From Hyphomicrobiales bacterium (GTDB taxonomy: Bacteria; Pseudomonadota; Alphaproteobacteria; Rhizobiales; Xanthobacteraceae), in contig JAKFYO010000110.1 of the NCBI GenBank assembly GCA_021730825.1, positions 1 to 13,344 on the forward strand: a stretch of 13,344 bases of DNA, in the 5' to 3' direction. Position 1 is the stretch's first letter. Each line of letters opens with the position of its first letter. A program made the translations under genes and the position numbers. A model generated the notes under the pieces. It saw only the letters and a program-made list of their open reading frames with translations. It did not search any database and was not told the DNA's origin. Positions 7,495-13,344 of this stretch are shown here, in pieces.

Positions 7495-7968
7495 TTAGCG
7501 GCCGATCTGGCTGCGCGCGATGCGAATGAGCGCAAGTGCTGCGGATGCCGCGGCTCCACCGAGGTCGCCTTCGGAGCGTTTCGCGCGGACCCAGGCTTGC
7601 TCTTCGTTCTCTACCGTCAGAATGCCGTTTGCGACCGCGATCTTTTTATCCACGCCAAGACGCATCAACGCGTGGGCGGACTCATAAGAGACGATGCCGA
7701 AATGCTCGGTCTCGCCGCGGATCACGCAGCCGAGTGCGACCACGCCGTCGTAACGGCCCGAGCCGATTGCGATGGAGGCCGCAATCGGAATTTCAAGCGC
7801 GCCGGGAACGCTGATGCGGTCGGCTTTCGCTTTCGCTTCCTCGATGCGAGCCAATGCGCCAGCCACGAGTTCGTCCGCGATTGCTTCGTGAAAGCGCGCA
7901 TCTATCACGAGGAGCTTTGCGCCCTCGATGGGCGCCTCGGCTTTGCGGGGTGCAGGTTTGAAGACCAT
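7495..7968 (-). CDS. ribH: 6,7-dimethyl-8-ribityllumazine synthase
   Basis: RibH condenses 5-amino-6-ribitylaminouracil with 3,4-dihydroxy-2-butanone 4-phosphate to give lumazine, the second-last step of riboflavin synthesis; the enzyme forms oligomeric cytoplasmic shells. The 157-residue protein contains the substrate motifs VPGALEIP (54-61) and GCVIRGETEHF (80-90), with the catalytic base H89, then VSYESA. The frame is open to 8070, but the ATG at 7968 yields a normal short N-terminal arm (MVFKPAPRKAEAPIEG), and the extension would overlap the ribE end. It follows ribE by 19 bases and precedes nusB by one base, so it is part of one transcript. The 3,4-dihydroxy-2-butanone 4-phosphate synthase and GTP cyclohydrolase II genes are not in this window. 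Confidence 0.96.
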   Translation of the reverse strand: MVFKPAPRKAEAPIEGAKLLVIDARFHEAIADELVAGALARIEEAKAKADRISVPGALEIPIAASIAIGSGRYDGVVALGCVIRGETEHFGIVSYESAHALMRLGVDKKIAVANGILTVENEEQAWVRAKRSEGDLGGAAASAALALIRIARSQIGR

Positions 7969-7987
7969 GGCGGCTGCGATACCGCGC

Positions 7988-8596
7988 TTACTTGTACTCG
8001 GCAAGCCGCGCGACATAACGCGCAAGCTGGTCGACTTCGACGTTAACCTTGTCGCCCGCTTTGAGGCCATTCCAGTTCGTAACCTGCAACGTATGAGGGA
8101 TCAGGTGGACGGAGAATTCCGCGCCCTTTACTTCATTCACGGTGAGCGAAATTCCGTCGAGCGCAACCGATCCTTTGACCGCGATGTAGCGCGCAAGCGC
8201 CTCGGGCGCGCGCAACGCGATCTTCGACGACTGATCGAAATCCTCGCGCGAAACCACATCGGCAATTCCGTCAACGTGGCCGCTGACAAGATGCCCGCCG
8301 AGTTCGTCGCCGACCTTTAGCGAGCGCTCCAGATTGATCTTGGTGTTCGCTTTCCAGCCGCCGGCGGTGGTAATCCGAAGCGTTTCCGGGCCGACCTCGA
8401 CCTCAAACCAGTCCTCGTCGCGCGCCACCACGGTGAGACAGATGCCGTTGCACATCACCGACGCGCCGAGATCGATGGTCTTCGCATCGTACCGCGTGGC
8501 AATCCGCAACCGCTTCAGATTGGCCTTGGACGCAGGGTCGAAGCGGCCGGTCTCTGACCGGATCACGCCGACATCGGTGACAATTCCCGTGAACAT
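7988..8596 (-). CDS. ribE: Riboflavin synthase, alpha subunit
   Basis: Riboflavin synthase dismutates two lumazine molecules into riboflavin and the pyrimidine that RibH reuses. The 202-residue protein is the usual length and has the two tandem lumazine-binding repeats. The N-terminal repeat begins MFTGIVTDVG and contains NGICLTV; the second contains GGHLVSGHVDG (about 99-109) and DGISLTVN. The essential N-terminal MFTGIV strand is intact. A ribosome site GGAAG lies seven bases before the ATG, inside the end of ribD, whose stop is four bases away. In E. coli nomenclature the same gene is called ribC; ribE is the usual name in alphaproteobacteria. Confidence 0.96.
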   Translation of the reverse strand: MFTGIVTDVGVIRSETGRFDPASKANLKRLRIATRYDAKTIDLGASVMCNGICLTVVARDEDWFEVEVGPETLRITTAGGWKANTKINLERSLKVGDELGGHLVSGHVDGIADVVSREDFDQSSKIALRAPEALARYIAVKGSVALDGISLTVNEVKGAEFSVHLIPHTLQVTNWNGLKAGDKVNVEVDQLARYVARLAEYK

Positions 8597-8600
8597 CTTG

Positions 8601-9755
8601 CTACTTCCGGAACAGGCGGATCATCTTATCGGAACCGAGCGCACGTTCCTCGATGATCCTCAATCTTGGTGAAGCGAGTAAGGCATCGAGCGGCAAGCCC
8701 TCCAGCGCCTCGATGGCATCAGAACCGAGTGTGGCAGGTGCCTGGACTACGACAGCCTCATCGACGAGATCGTTCTGCAACAGCGAAGCCGAAAGCATCG
8801 GCCCGCCCTCGACCAGGAGCCGCGTGATGCCGCGGCTACCAAGCTCGCGCATCGCATCGGCAATAACAGGCTTACGATATTTGTCTTTCGTCACCTGAAC
8901 GCGAATGACTTCCACACCCTTCGCTTCCAGCGCTTTCTGCTTGTCGGTGGGCACATTTTCGCCCGCGATCACGATCAGCTTTCGTGCTTTCGCGGTCTGC
9001 ACGAGATGACAGTCGAGCGGGATGCGGAGCGAACCATCCAGCACGACGCGGACCGGCGAGCGGTCTTCCATGCCCGGCAGGCGGCAGTCGAGTTTCGGAT
9101 TATCGGCGAGCACCGTGCCGCTGCCGACCATGATCGCATCACACGTCGCACGAAGAATATGCGCTTCCGCCGTCGACACGGGACCTGAAATGCGTGCGGG
9201 TTTGCGGCCGGCAAGTCCGGTCTTCCCGTCAGCGGAGACCGCGATCTTTAAAAGAATATGCGGGCGGCCGTCACGCACGCGGCGAAAATGTCCCGCGTGA
9301 TCGATCTTCGCCTGACCTGCGCCGACGCCGACGATTGTTTCGATCCCTGCATCCCGCAGCATGCGGATGCCGTTGCCCGAGACGAGCGGGTTCGGGTCTT
9401 CGATCGCAATGACGACGCGGCCCACCTGCGCGTTCACAAGCGCGCTCGCGCAGGGCGGCGTTTTCGATTGATGCGCGCATGGCTCGAGCGTCACGTACAT
9501 CGTGGCGCCTTTCGCTGCATCGCCTGCGGCCTTGAGCGCTTCCGTCTCTGCGTGCGGCCTGCCGCCTTTCGCGGTGACGCCGCGCGCAATCACAACGGGC
9601 TCGATGCCGTTCGATCTGACGATAATCGCACCGACCGAAGGATTAGGTGCGGCCAGACCCATGTGACGGCGGCCGAAATTAAGTGCCGCATCCATGAAGC
9701 GCGCATCGTCTCCGCCAACCGGCGTCACAACACCTGAATACTGAAGCGCGTTCAT
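8601..9755 (-). CDS. ribD: Bifunctional riboflavin biosynthesis deaminase/reductase
   Basis: RibD deaminates the pyrimidine produced by GTP cyclohydrolase II and then reduces its ribosyl side chain with NADPH, two consecutive steps of riboflavin synthesis. The 384-residue protein carries both domains. The N-terminal cytidine-deaminase-like domain has PNPSVGA (38-44), the zinc and proton-shuttle motif HAE (68-70) and the zinc cysteines C93 and C102 in EPCAHQSKTPPC. The C-terminal RibD reductase domain (about 160-384) contains KIAVSADGKTGLAG, PVRVVLDGSLRIP and RLLVEGGPML. The ATG at 9755 is 11 bases after the nrdR stop; M21 (9695) is an alternative start that would still keep the catalytic domain whole. 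No FMN riboswitch-like leader precedes it, in keeping with its position inside an operon. Confidence 0.95.
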   Translation of the reverse strand: MNALQYSGVVTPVGGDDARFMDAALNFGRRHMGLAAPNPSVGAIIVRSNGIEPVVIARGVTAKGGRPHAETEALKAAGDAAKGATMYVTLEPCAHQSKTPPCASALVNAQVGRVVIAIEDPNPLVSGNGIRMLRDAGIETIVGVGAGQAKIDHAGHFRRVRDGRPHILLKIAVSADGKTGLAGRKPARISGPVSTAEAHILRATCDAIMVGSGTVLADNPKLDCRLPGMEDRSPVRVVLDGSLRIPLDCHLVQTAKARKLIVIAGENVPTDKQKALEAKGVEVIRVQVTKDKYRKPVIADAMRELGSRGITRLLVEGGPMLSASLLQNDLVDEAVVVQAPATLGSDAIEALEGLPLDALLASPRLRIIEERALGSDKMIRLFRK

Positions 9756-9766
9756 GCGGGCCGCGC

Positions 9767-10240
9767 CTACCCGGCACCTTTTGGCCGCTCGCCTTCCGCG
9801 AGTTCGCCGAGCACGTCCTCGAAGTCTTTCGGGTCGCGGAAGTTGCGATAGACCGACGCGAAGCGGACGTAAGCCACGTCGTCGAGCTGTTTCAGCCCGT
9901 CCATCACGAGTTCGCCGATCATCTCCGAGTTGATTTCCTCGTCGCCAGCGCTCTCTAAGCGCCGCACGATGCCGGAGACCATCTGGTCGATTCGATCCGG
10001 CGCGACCGGGCGTTTACGGAGCGCAATCTGCACCGAACGCAGGAGCTTGTCGCGGTCGAACGGCGTGCGGCGTCCGTTGCGCTTCAAGACCGTCAACTCG
10101 CGCAACTGCACGCGCTCGAAGGTCGTGAAACGCTGGCCGCATTGCGGACAAATACGGCGGCGCCGGATCGCAGCCGAATCTTCGGTCGGCCGCGAGTCCT
10201 TCACTTGCGTATCGGCGTTACCGCAAAAGGGGCACCGCAT
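9767..10240 (-). CDS. nrdR: Transcriptional repressor NrdR
   Basis: NrdR represses ribonucleotide reductase genes by binding NrdR boxes when its ATP-cone domain senses high dATP/ATP. The 157-residue protein has the N-terminal zinc ribbon with cysteines C3, C6, C31 and C34 (CPFC...CPQC) and a basic stretch RRRR between them for DNA contact. The ATP-cone domain (about 49-139) follows, seen in [16 protein letters not shown] and [13 protein letters not shown]. The C-terminal tail is short and charged. The ATG at 10240 gives the invariant MRCPFC start, with a GAGGGC ribosome site upstream. It lies 27 bases after glyA and 11 before ribD, the usual order in Rhizobiales. The ribonucleotide reductase genes it controls are not in the window. 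Confidence 0.97.
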   Translation of the reverse strand: MRCPFCGNADTQVKDSRPTEDSAAIRRRRICPQCGQRFTTFERVQLRELTVLKRNGRRTPFDRDKLLRSVQIALRKRPVAPDRIDQMVSGIVRRLESAGDEEINSEMIGELVMDGLKQLDDVAYVRFASVYRNFRDPKDFEDVLGELAEGERPKGAG

Positions 10241-10267
10241 GTTTTATGCCCTCGCCCTAGATTTCGT

Positions 10268-11572
10268 TCACTGATAGATCGGAAAGCGTTCGAGAAGTTT
10301 CGCGACTTTCTCGCGCACCGCCGCTTCGACCATCGAGTCTTCCTCGACGCCCTTCTGCGAAAGCACGTTCAGGACTTCGGCGATGTAGTCGCCGACAAGC
10401 TGGAATTCCTTCACACCGAAGCCGCGCGTCGTGCATGCCGGCGAGCCGAGGCGAATGCCGGAAGTCACCTGCGGTTTTTCTGGATCGAACGGAATCCCGT
10501 TCTTGTTACAGGTGATATAGGCGCGGCCCAACGCGTTCTCGGAGATCTTTCCGGTGAGACGCTTCGGGCGCAGATCGACCAGCATCACATGCGTATCGGT
10601 GCCGCCGGAGACGATATCGAAGCCGTGCGCGCGGAGATTTTCGGCGAGCGCTTTGGCGTTCTCAACTACGTTCTTTGCGTAAAGTTTGTAGACAGGCTGC
10701 AACGCTTCAGCGAAGGCCACCGCTTTACCCGCGATGACGTGCATCAGCGGTCCGCCCTGCAAGCCAGGAAACACCGCCGAGTTGATCTTCTTGGCTAACG
10801 CTTCATCGTTCGTGAGCACGAGACCGCCGCGCGGGCCACGCAACGTCTTGTGCGTGGTCGCGGTCACGATATGCGCGTGCGGGAATGGACTCGGATGCGC
10901 ACCGCCTGCGACGAGACCGGCGAAATGCGCCATGTCCACCATGAACACCGCGCCGACACTGTCCGCGATCTTGCGGAAGCGCGCGAAATCGATTTGCCGC
11001 GGATATGCCGAGCCACCGGCGACAATCAGCTTCGGCTGATTTTCACGCGCAAGCTTCTCGACCTCATCGTAGTCGATCCGGTGGTCGTCCTTGCGGACGT
11101 TGTAAGGCACAACCTTGAACCATTTGCCGGACATGTTTACCGGCGCGCCGTGCGTGAGATGTCCGCCGGCCGCTAGGTTCAAGCCCATGAAGGTGTCGCC
11201 CGGCTTCATCACCGCCATGAACGCCGCTTGGTTAGCCTGACTGCCGGAGTTCGGCTGCACGTTCGCGAAACCGCAGCCGAAGAGTTTCTTCGCGCGATCG
11301 ATTGCAACCGTCTCGACGATATCGACCCACTTGCAGCCGCCGTAATAGCGGTTGCCCGGATAGCCCTCGGCATACTTATTCGTCAGCACCGAGCCCTGCG
11401 CTTCGAGCACGGCCTTCGACACGATGTTCTCGGAGGCGATGAGTTCGATCTCGTGCCGCTGGCGACCGAGTTCACCCTTCACCGCGCCGAAAATTTCGGG
11501 ATCGCTCTGTTCGAGCGTGGCGGTGAAAAAGCGGTTCGCATCGTTGCGATCCAACGGATCGGTCGCGGACAT
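10268..11572 (-). CDS. glyA: Serine hydroxymethyltransferase
   Basis: GlyA is the PLP enzyme that converts serine and tetrahydrofolate into glycine and 5,10-methylenetetrahydrofolate, the main source of one-carbon units for purine, thymidylate and methionine synthesis. The 434-residue protein has the normal length. Visible motifs are [13 protein letters not shown] (43-55), the glycine-rich [13 protein letters not shown] (67-79), PNSGSQAN (107-114), [12 protein letters not shown] (211-222) and the PLP-binding lysine K242 in [12 protein letters not shown]. The frame is open upstream to 11785, but the ATG at 11572 is preceded by a strong TAAGGAG site and gives the normal N-terminus, so it is the start. 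It is probably transcribed with the small gene upstream (79-base gap) and with nrdR downstream. Confidence 0.98.
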   Translation of the reverse strand: MSATDPLDRNDANRFFTATLEQSDPEIFGAVKGELGRQRHEIELIASENIVSKAVLEAQGSVLTNKYAEGYPGNRYYGGCKWVDIVETVAIDRAKKLFGCGFANVQPNSGSQANQAAFMAVMKPGDTFMGLNLAAGGHLTHGAPVNMSGKWFKVVPYNVRKDDHRIDYDEVEKLARENQPKLIVAGGSAYPRQIDFARFRKIADSVGAVFMVDMAHFAGLVAGGAHPSPFPHAHIVTATTHKTLRGPRGGLVLTNDEALAKKINSAVFPGLQGGPLMHVIAGKAVAFAEALQPVYKLYAKNVVENAKALAENLRAHGFDIVSGGTDTHVMLVDLRPKRLTGKISENALGRAYITCNKNGIPFDPEKPQVTSGIRLGSPACTTRGFGVKEFQLVGDYIAEVLNVLSQKGVEEDSMVEAAVREKVAKLLERFPIYQ

Positions 11573-11578
11573 TGCTGG

Positions 11579-11585
11579 CTCCTTA
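11579..11585 (-). promoter_or_regulatory. Strong ribosome binding site of glyA
   Basis: TAAGGAG on the minus strand lies 6 bases upstream of the ATG at 11572. It is the best Shine-Dalgarno match in the window and fixes the glyA start, ruling out the in-frame 71-codon upstream extension. Confidence 0.8.
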
Positions 11586-11651
11586 GCCTCAAGGGTTATG
11601 AACGGGTTCCGCCTAACATAGCCGACCCACAAAAAGAAGCGTAACGAGGGC

Positions 11652-11846
11652 CTAGCTGCCCCTATCCATTGCGAGTCTGCGCCTGAGCTTGGCAATGGCC
11701 AGTTGCTCAAGGCTTTGCGGGCTCGCGTTGGCCGGCCCCATGACGACGACCTCCGTGCCGGTCGCAACGTCAACGGCTGCAACACGGACCACGCTCCCGA
11801 CGGGGCGCATTTCCACGATCACTTCGCCTTCGCCCTTGGTGGGCAT
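11652..11846 (-). CDS. Small conserved protein upstream of glyA (DUF6898-like)
   Basis: A 64-residue protein reading [17 protein letters not shown], then [20 protein letters not shown], and ending in a basic helix [16 protein letters not shown]. The pattern is a compact beta-rich N-terminal part and a C-terminal amphipathic helix, with no membrane segment or signal peptide. I recall small proteins of this kind, labelled DUF6898, next to glyA in Rhizobiales; that name is from memory and unverified. No function is known to me. The ATG at 11846 has a GGGGGC site about nine bases upstream. It lies 79 bases ahead of glyA on the same strand, so it is probably the first gene of the glyA-nrdR-rib transcript. 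Codon bias resembles its neighbours, supporting a real gene. Confidence 0.7.
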   Translation of the reverse strand: MPTKGEGEVIVEMRPVGSVVRVAAVDVATGTEVVVMGPANASPQSLEQLAIAKLRRRLAMDRGS

Positions 11847-12013
11847 TTTGAAAGCCCCCGAGTTGCCGCAGCCATACCATGCGGTCTGTCGCGAGCGCCC
11901 GCAACCCGACGCAGCGGAACGGCCTAAATCATTGGCGCTACGCCGAAAATATGGGCTTCAACAACACGACACCTGCACGTCTTATCGAACCAGTTGATTC
12001 CACTAGATTCGCC

Positions 12014-12019
12014 GGAGAG
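12014..12019 (+). promoter_or_regulatory. Ribosome binding site of the chemoreceptor-like gene
   Basis: GGAGAG ends five bases before the ATG at 12025 and supports that start. The 178-base divergent gap (11847-12024) must hold promoters for both flanking genes, but I found no convincing -35/-10 pair in it. Confidence 0.55.
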
Positions 12020-12024
12020 TGCAG

Positions 12025-13344
12025 ATGCCGGAGCCTACCGGCACGAAATTGCCTGCCCCCAAACTGCCGGCGCTACGCATCGCGCTGCCAGTATTCCTCG
12101 CTTCCGCGTTGACGGCATACGCAACGCTTTACCTCGGCATCGTGCCGGGACTGATCGCGGCTGGCTGCTTGTCGCTACTCGGCGCGTGGATCGTGGACCG
12201 GAAATATGGCTCGCTGACCGAAGCCATCTCCCGCATCTCGCAGGGCGATCGTTTCGCAGAATTGCCCGCGACTTCAGACGGTCCGACTTTCGAGAAGTTG
12301 GCTGCTGCCGCCGAAGCGATGCGTAAGACATTGTTGGACGCAGATGCGCTTGCCGCCGATCAGCGCTCGCGACAGGACGAAGCACGGTTGCGGCACGCGG
12401 GACGCGTGTTCTTCACGAAGAAATTCCGCGCCGCCATCGATGAAGTGCTCACCACTTTCGCCGCGGCGGGCGAGGAAATCCGCGTCACCGCGAACGAACT
12501 TTCGGCGCGAAATCTTCGCATGCGTGCGCAGGTGTCGGACGCTTCGGCAACTGCGACTTCGGCCGCACGCGACTCCGAAGCGGTCGCGGATTCCGCAAAC
12601 AAGCTTTTACAGTTGCTCGACGACTCCACGCTACAGATTTCGGCAGCCCAGAAAGCCACCGACCAGACCATTTCCGATCTCGACCGTACCGACCGCATCG
12701 TGCGCAGTCTTTCCGCTGCCGCGGGCGAAATCGACGAAGTCGTGAAATCCATTCAGGCGATTGCCGACAAGACTTCGCTCTTGGCGCTGAACGCGCATAT
12801 CGAAGCCTCTCGCGCGGGCGAAGCCGGCAAGGGCTTCTCGGTGGTCGCAAGCGAAGTGAAAGCGCTTGCCGCCCAAACCGCGAAAGCGACCGGCAACATC
12901 GACGCGCAGATCGGCGATATTCAGCAAGCAGTCGAAGACACGGTAAGCGCGATCAACGCGGTCTCGGCAAGCGTCGGCACCATGAGCGAAACCAGCCGCG
13001 TGATGACCGCGAGCCTCGATCATCAGGCGGAGGAACTGCGCCACATCAGCGACCGCGCGGTGAAGGTGGCAAGCGGCGTCGGCGGCGCGTTGCCGGAGAT
13101 ATCGTCAGCGGTGACGCAAGTCGAAGACGCAGGCGAGTCCGTGCTGACGACCGCGAACGATCTGATCGACCGCTCGCAATGGATGCTCGACGCAGTCGAG
13201 CGCTACTTCGCGAACCTCGACAGCGGCGCGATCAAGGTAGGTATCCTGCACTCGCTCTCCGGCACCATGACCGCGAGCGAGCGGCCACTGCAATCGCTCC
13301 TCGTCATGCTGATCGAGCAACTGAACGAGCGCGGCGGCCTGCTC
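12025..13344 (+). CDS. Methyl-accepting chemotaxis domain fused to a UrtA/AmiC-like binding domain, 3' end cut by window edge
   Basis: The frame stays open for 440 codons to the right edge. Domains in order: a hydrophobic stretch at about 17-57, long enough for a two-helix membrane hairpin and with no large periplasmic loop; a HAMP-like segment at about 61-103 ([17 protein letters not shown]); helices to about 130; and an MCP signalling region of long heptad-like helices at about 130-390. The hairpin tip is at 255-282 ([17 protein letters not shown], then [10 protein letters not shown]), close to the canonical tip but with H258 and S262 where Ala is usual. From residue 403 it reads [13 protein letters not shown], then [20 protein letters not shown], which is how the urea/amide-binding proteins UrtA and AmiC begin. 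With no membrane segment after 57, the binding domain should lie in the cytoplasm. The signalling part is secure; the second domain rests on about 38 residues. Ligand and output are unknown. Confidence 0.85.
   Translation, partial: MPEPTGTKLPAPKLPALRIALPVFLASALTAYATLYLGIVPGLIAAGCLSLLGAWIVDRKYGSLTEAISRISQGDRFAELPATSDGPTFEKLAAAAEAMRKTLLDADALAADQRSRQDEARLRHAGRVFFTKKFRAAIDEVLTTFAAAGEEIRVTANELSARNLRMRAQVSDASATATSAARDSEAVADSANKLLQLLDDSTLQISAAQKATDQTISDLDRTDRIVRSLSAAAGEIDEVVKSIQAIADKTSLLALNAHIEASRAGEAGKGFSVVASEVKALAAQTAKATGNIDAQIGDIQQAVEDTVSAINAVSASVGTMSETSRVMTASLDHQAEELRHISDRAVKVASGVGGALPEISSAVTQVEDAGESVLTTANDLIDRSQWMLDAVERYFANLDSGAIKVGILHSLSGTMTASERPLQSLLVMLIEQLNERGGLL

Noticed and set aside
9756..10267. 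FMN riboswitch ahead of the rib genes
   Set aside because: ribD lies 11 bases after nrdR and nrdR 27 bases after glyA; there is no room for an FMN leader, and none of its conserved segments is seen.
11573..11785. N-terminal extension of glyA by 71 codons
   Set aside because: The extension overlaps the small gene at 11652 and lies upstream of a strong TAAGGAG site placed for the ATG at 11572; SHMT proteins start near [11 protein letters not shown].
11951..12024. Upstream ATG at 11951 as an earlier start for the chemoreceptor-like gene
   Set aside because: It is out of frame with the ATG at 12025, which has its own GGAGAG ribosome site.

Overview
The window looks like chromosomal housekeeping DNA from a high-G+C alphaproteobacterium of the order Hyphomicrobiales (Rhizobiales), close to the Bradyrhizobium / Rhodopseudomonas / Xanthobacteraceae group. 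This rests on the gene order (YceD-like DUF177 gene - plsX - fabH; small gene - glyA - nrdR - ribD - ribE - ribH - nusB - thiL - hppA), on protein sequences that read as typical for that group, and on the strong G/C bias at third codon positions. The assignment is from memory of families and gene order; no database search was possible.

Layout. (1) Positions 1-2901, minus strand: a cytochrome bc1 assembly chaperone of the CBP3 family, a DUF177/YceD protein, plsX and fabH. The first two genes and the last two overlap by a few bases, so this reads as a co-transcribed block linking respiratory-complex assembly, ribosome biogenesis and the start of phospholipid and fatty-acid synthesis. fabH runs off the left edge. 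(2) Positions 2984-3475, plus strand: a divergent single gene for the outer-membrane lipoprotein BamE/OmlA, ending at a bidirectional hairpin terminator. (3) Positions 3551-11846, minus strand: a long unidirectional run. Read in the direction of transcription it is a 64-residue conserved protein, glyA (one-carbon units), nrdR (ribonucleotide reductase repressor), ribD-ribE-ribH (riboflavin synthesis), nusB (transcription antitermination), thiL (last step to thiamine diphosphate) and hppA (proton-pumping pyrophosphatase). (4) Positions 12025-13344, plus strand: the first 440 codons of an unusual chemoreceptor-like protein, cut by the right edge.

Two items stand out. First, the nusB-thiL junction is filled almost exactly by two long hairpin repeats (6865-6942 and 6955-7033). 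They share a CTAGTGG end and a three-base TTT asymmetry at the same place in the stem, in opposite orientations. One supplies the stop codon of nusB; the other ends one base before the thiL start codon. They look like a paired REP/MITE-type element lodged inside a conserved operon. Second, the right-edge gene joins a membrane hairpin, a HAMP-like segment and a methyl-accepting signalling domain to the beginning of a UrtA/AmiC-like solute-binding domain. That order would put the binding domain in the cytoplasm, suggesting an intracellular amide- or urea-type sensor rather than a periplasmic chemoreceptor.

The other genes are ordinary, complete members of their families with their catalytic residues intact. 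No tRNA, rRNA, CRISPR array, transposase gene or phage gene was seen. No gap between genes exceeds 300 bases.
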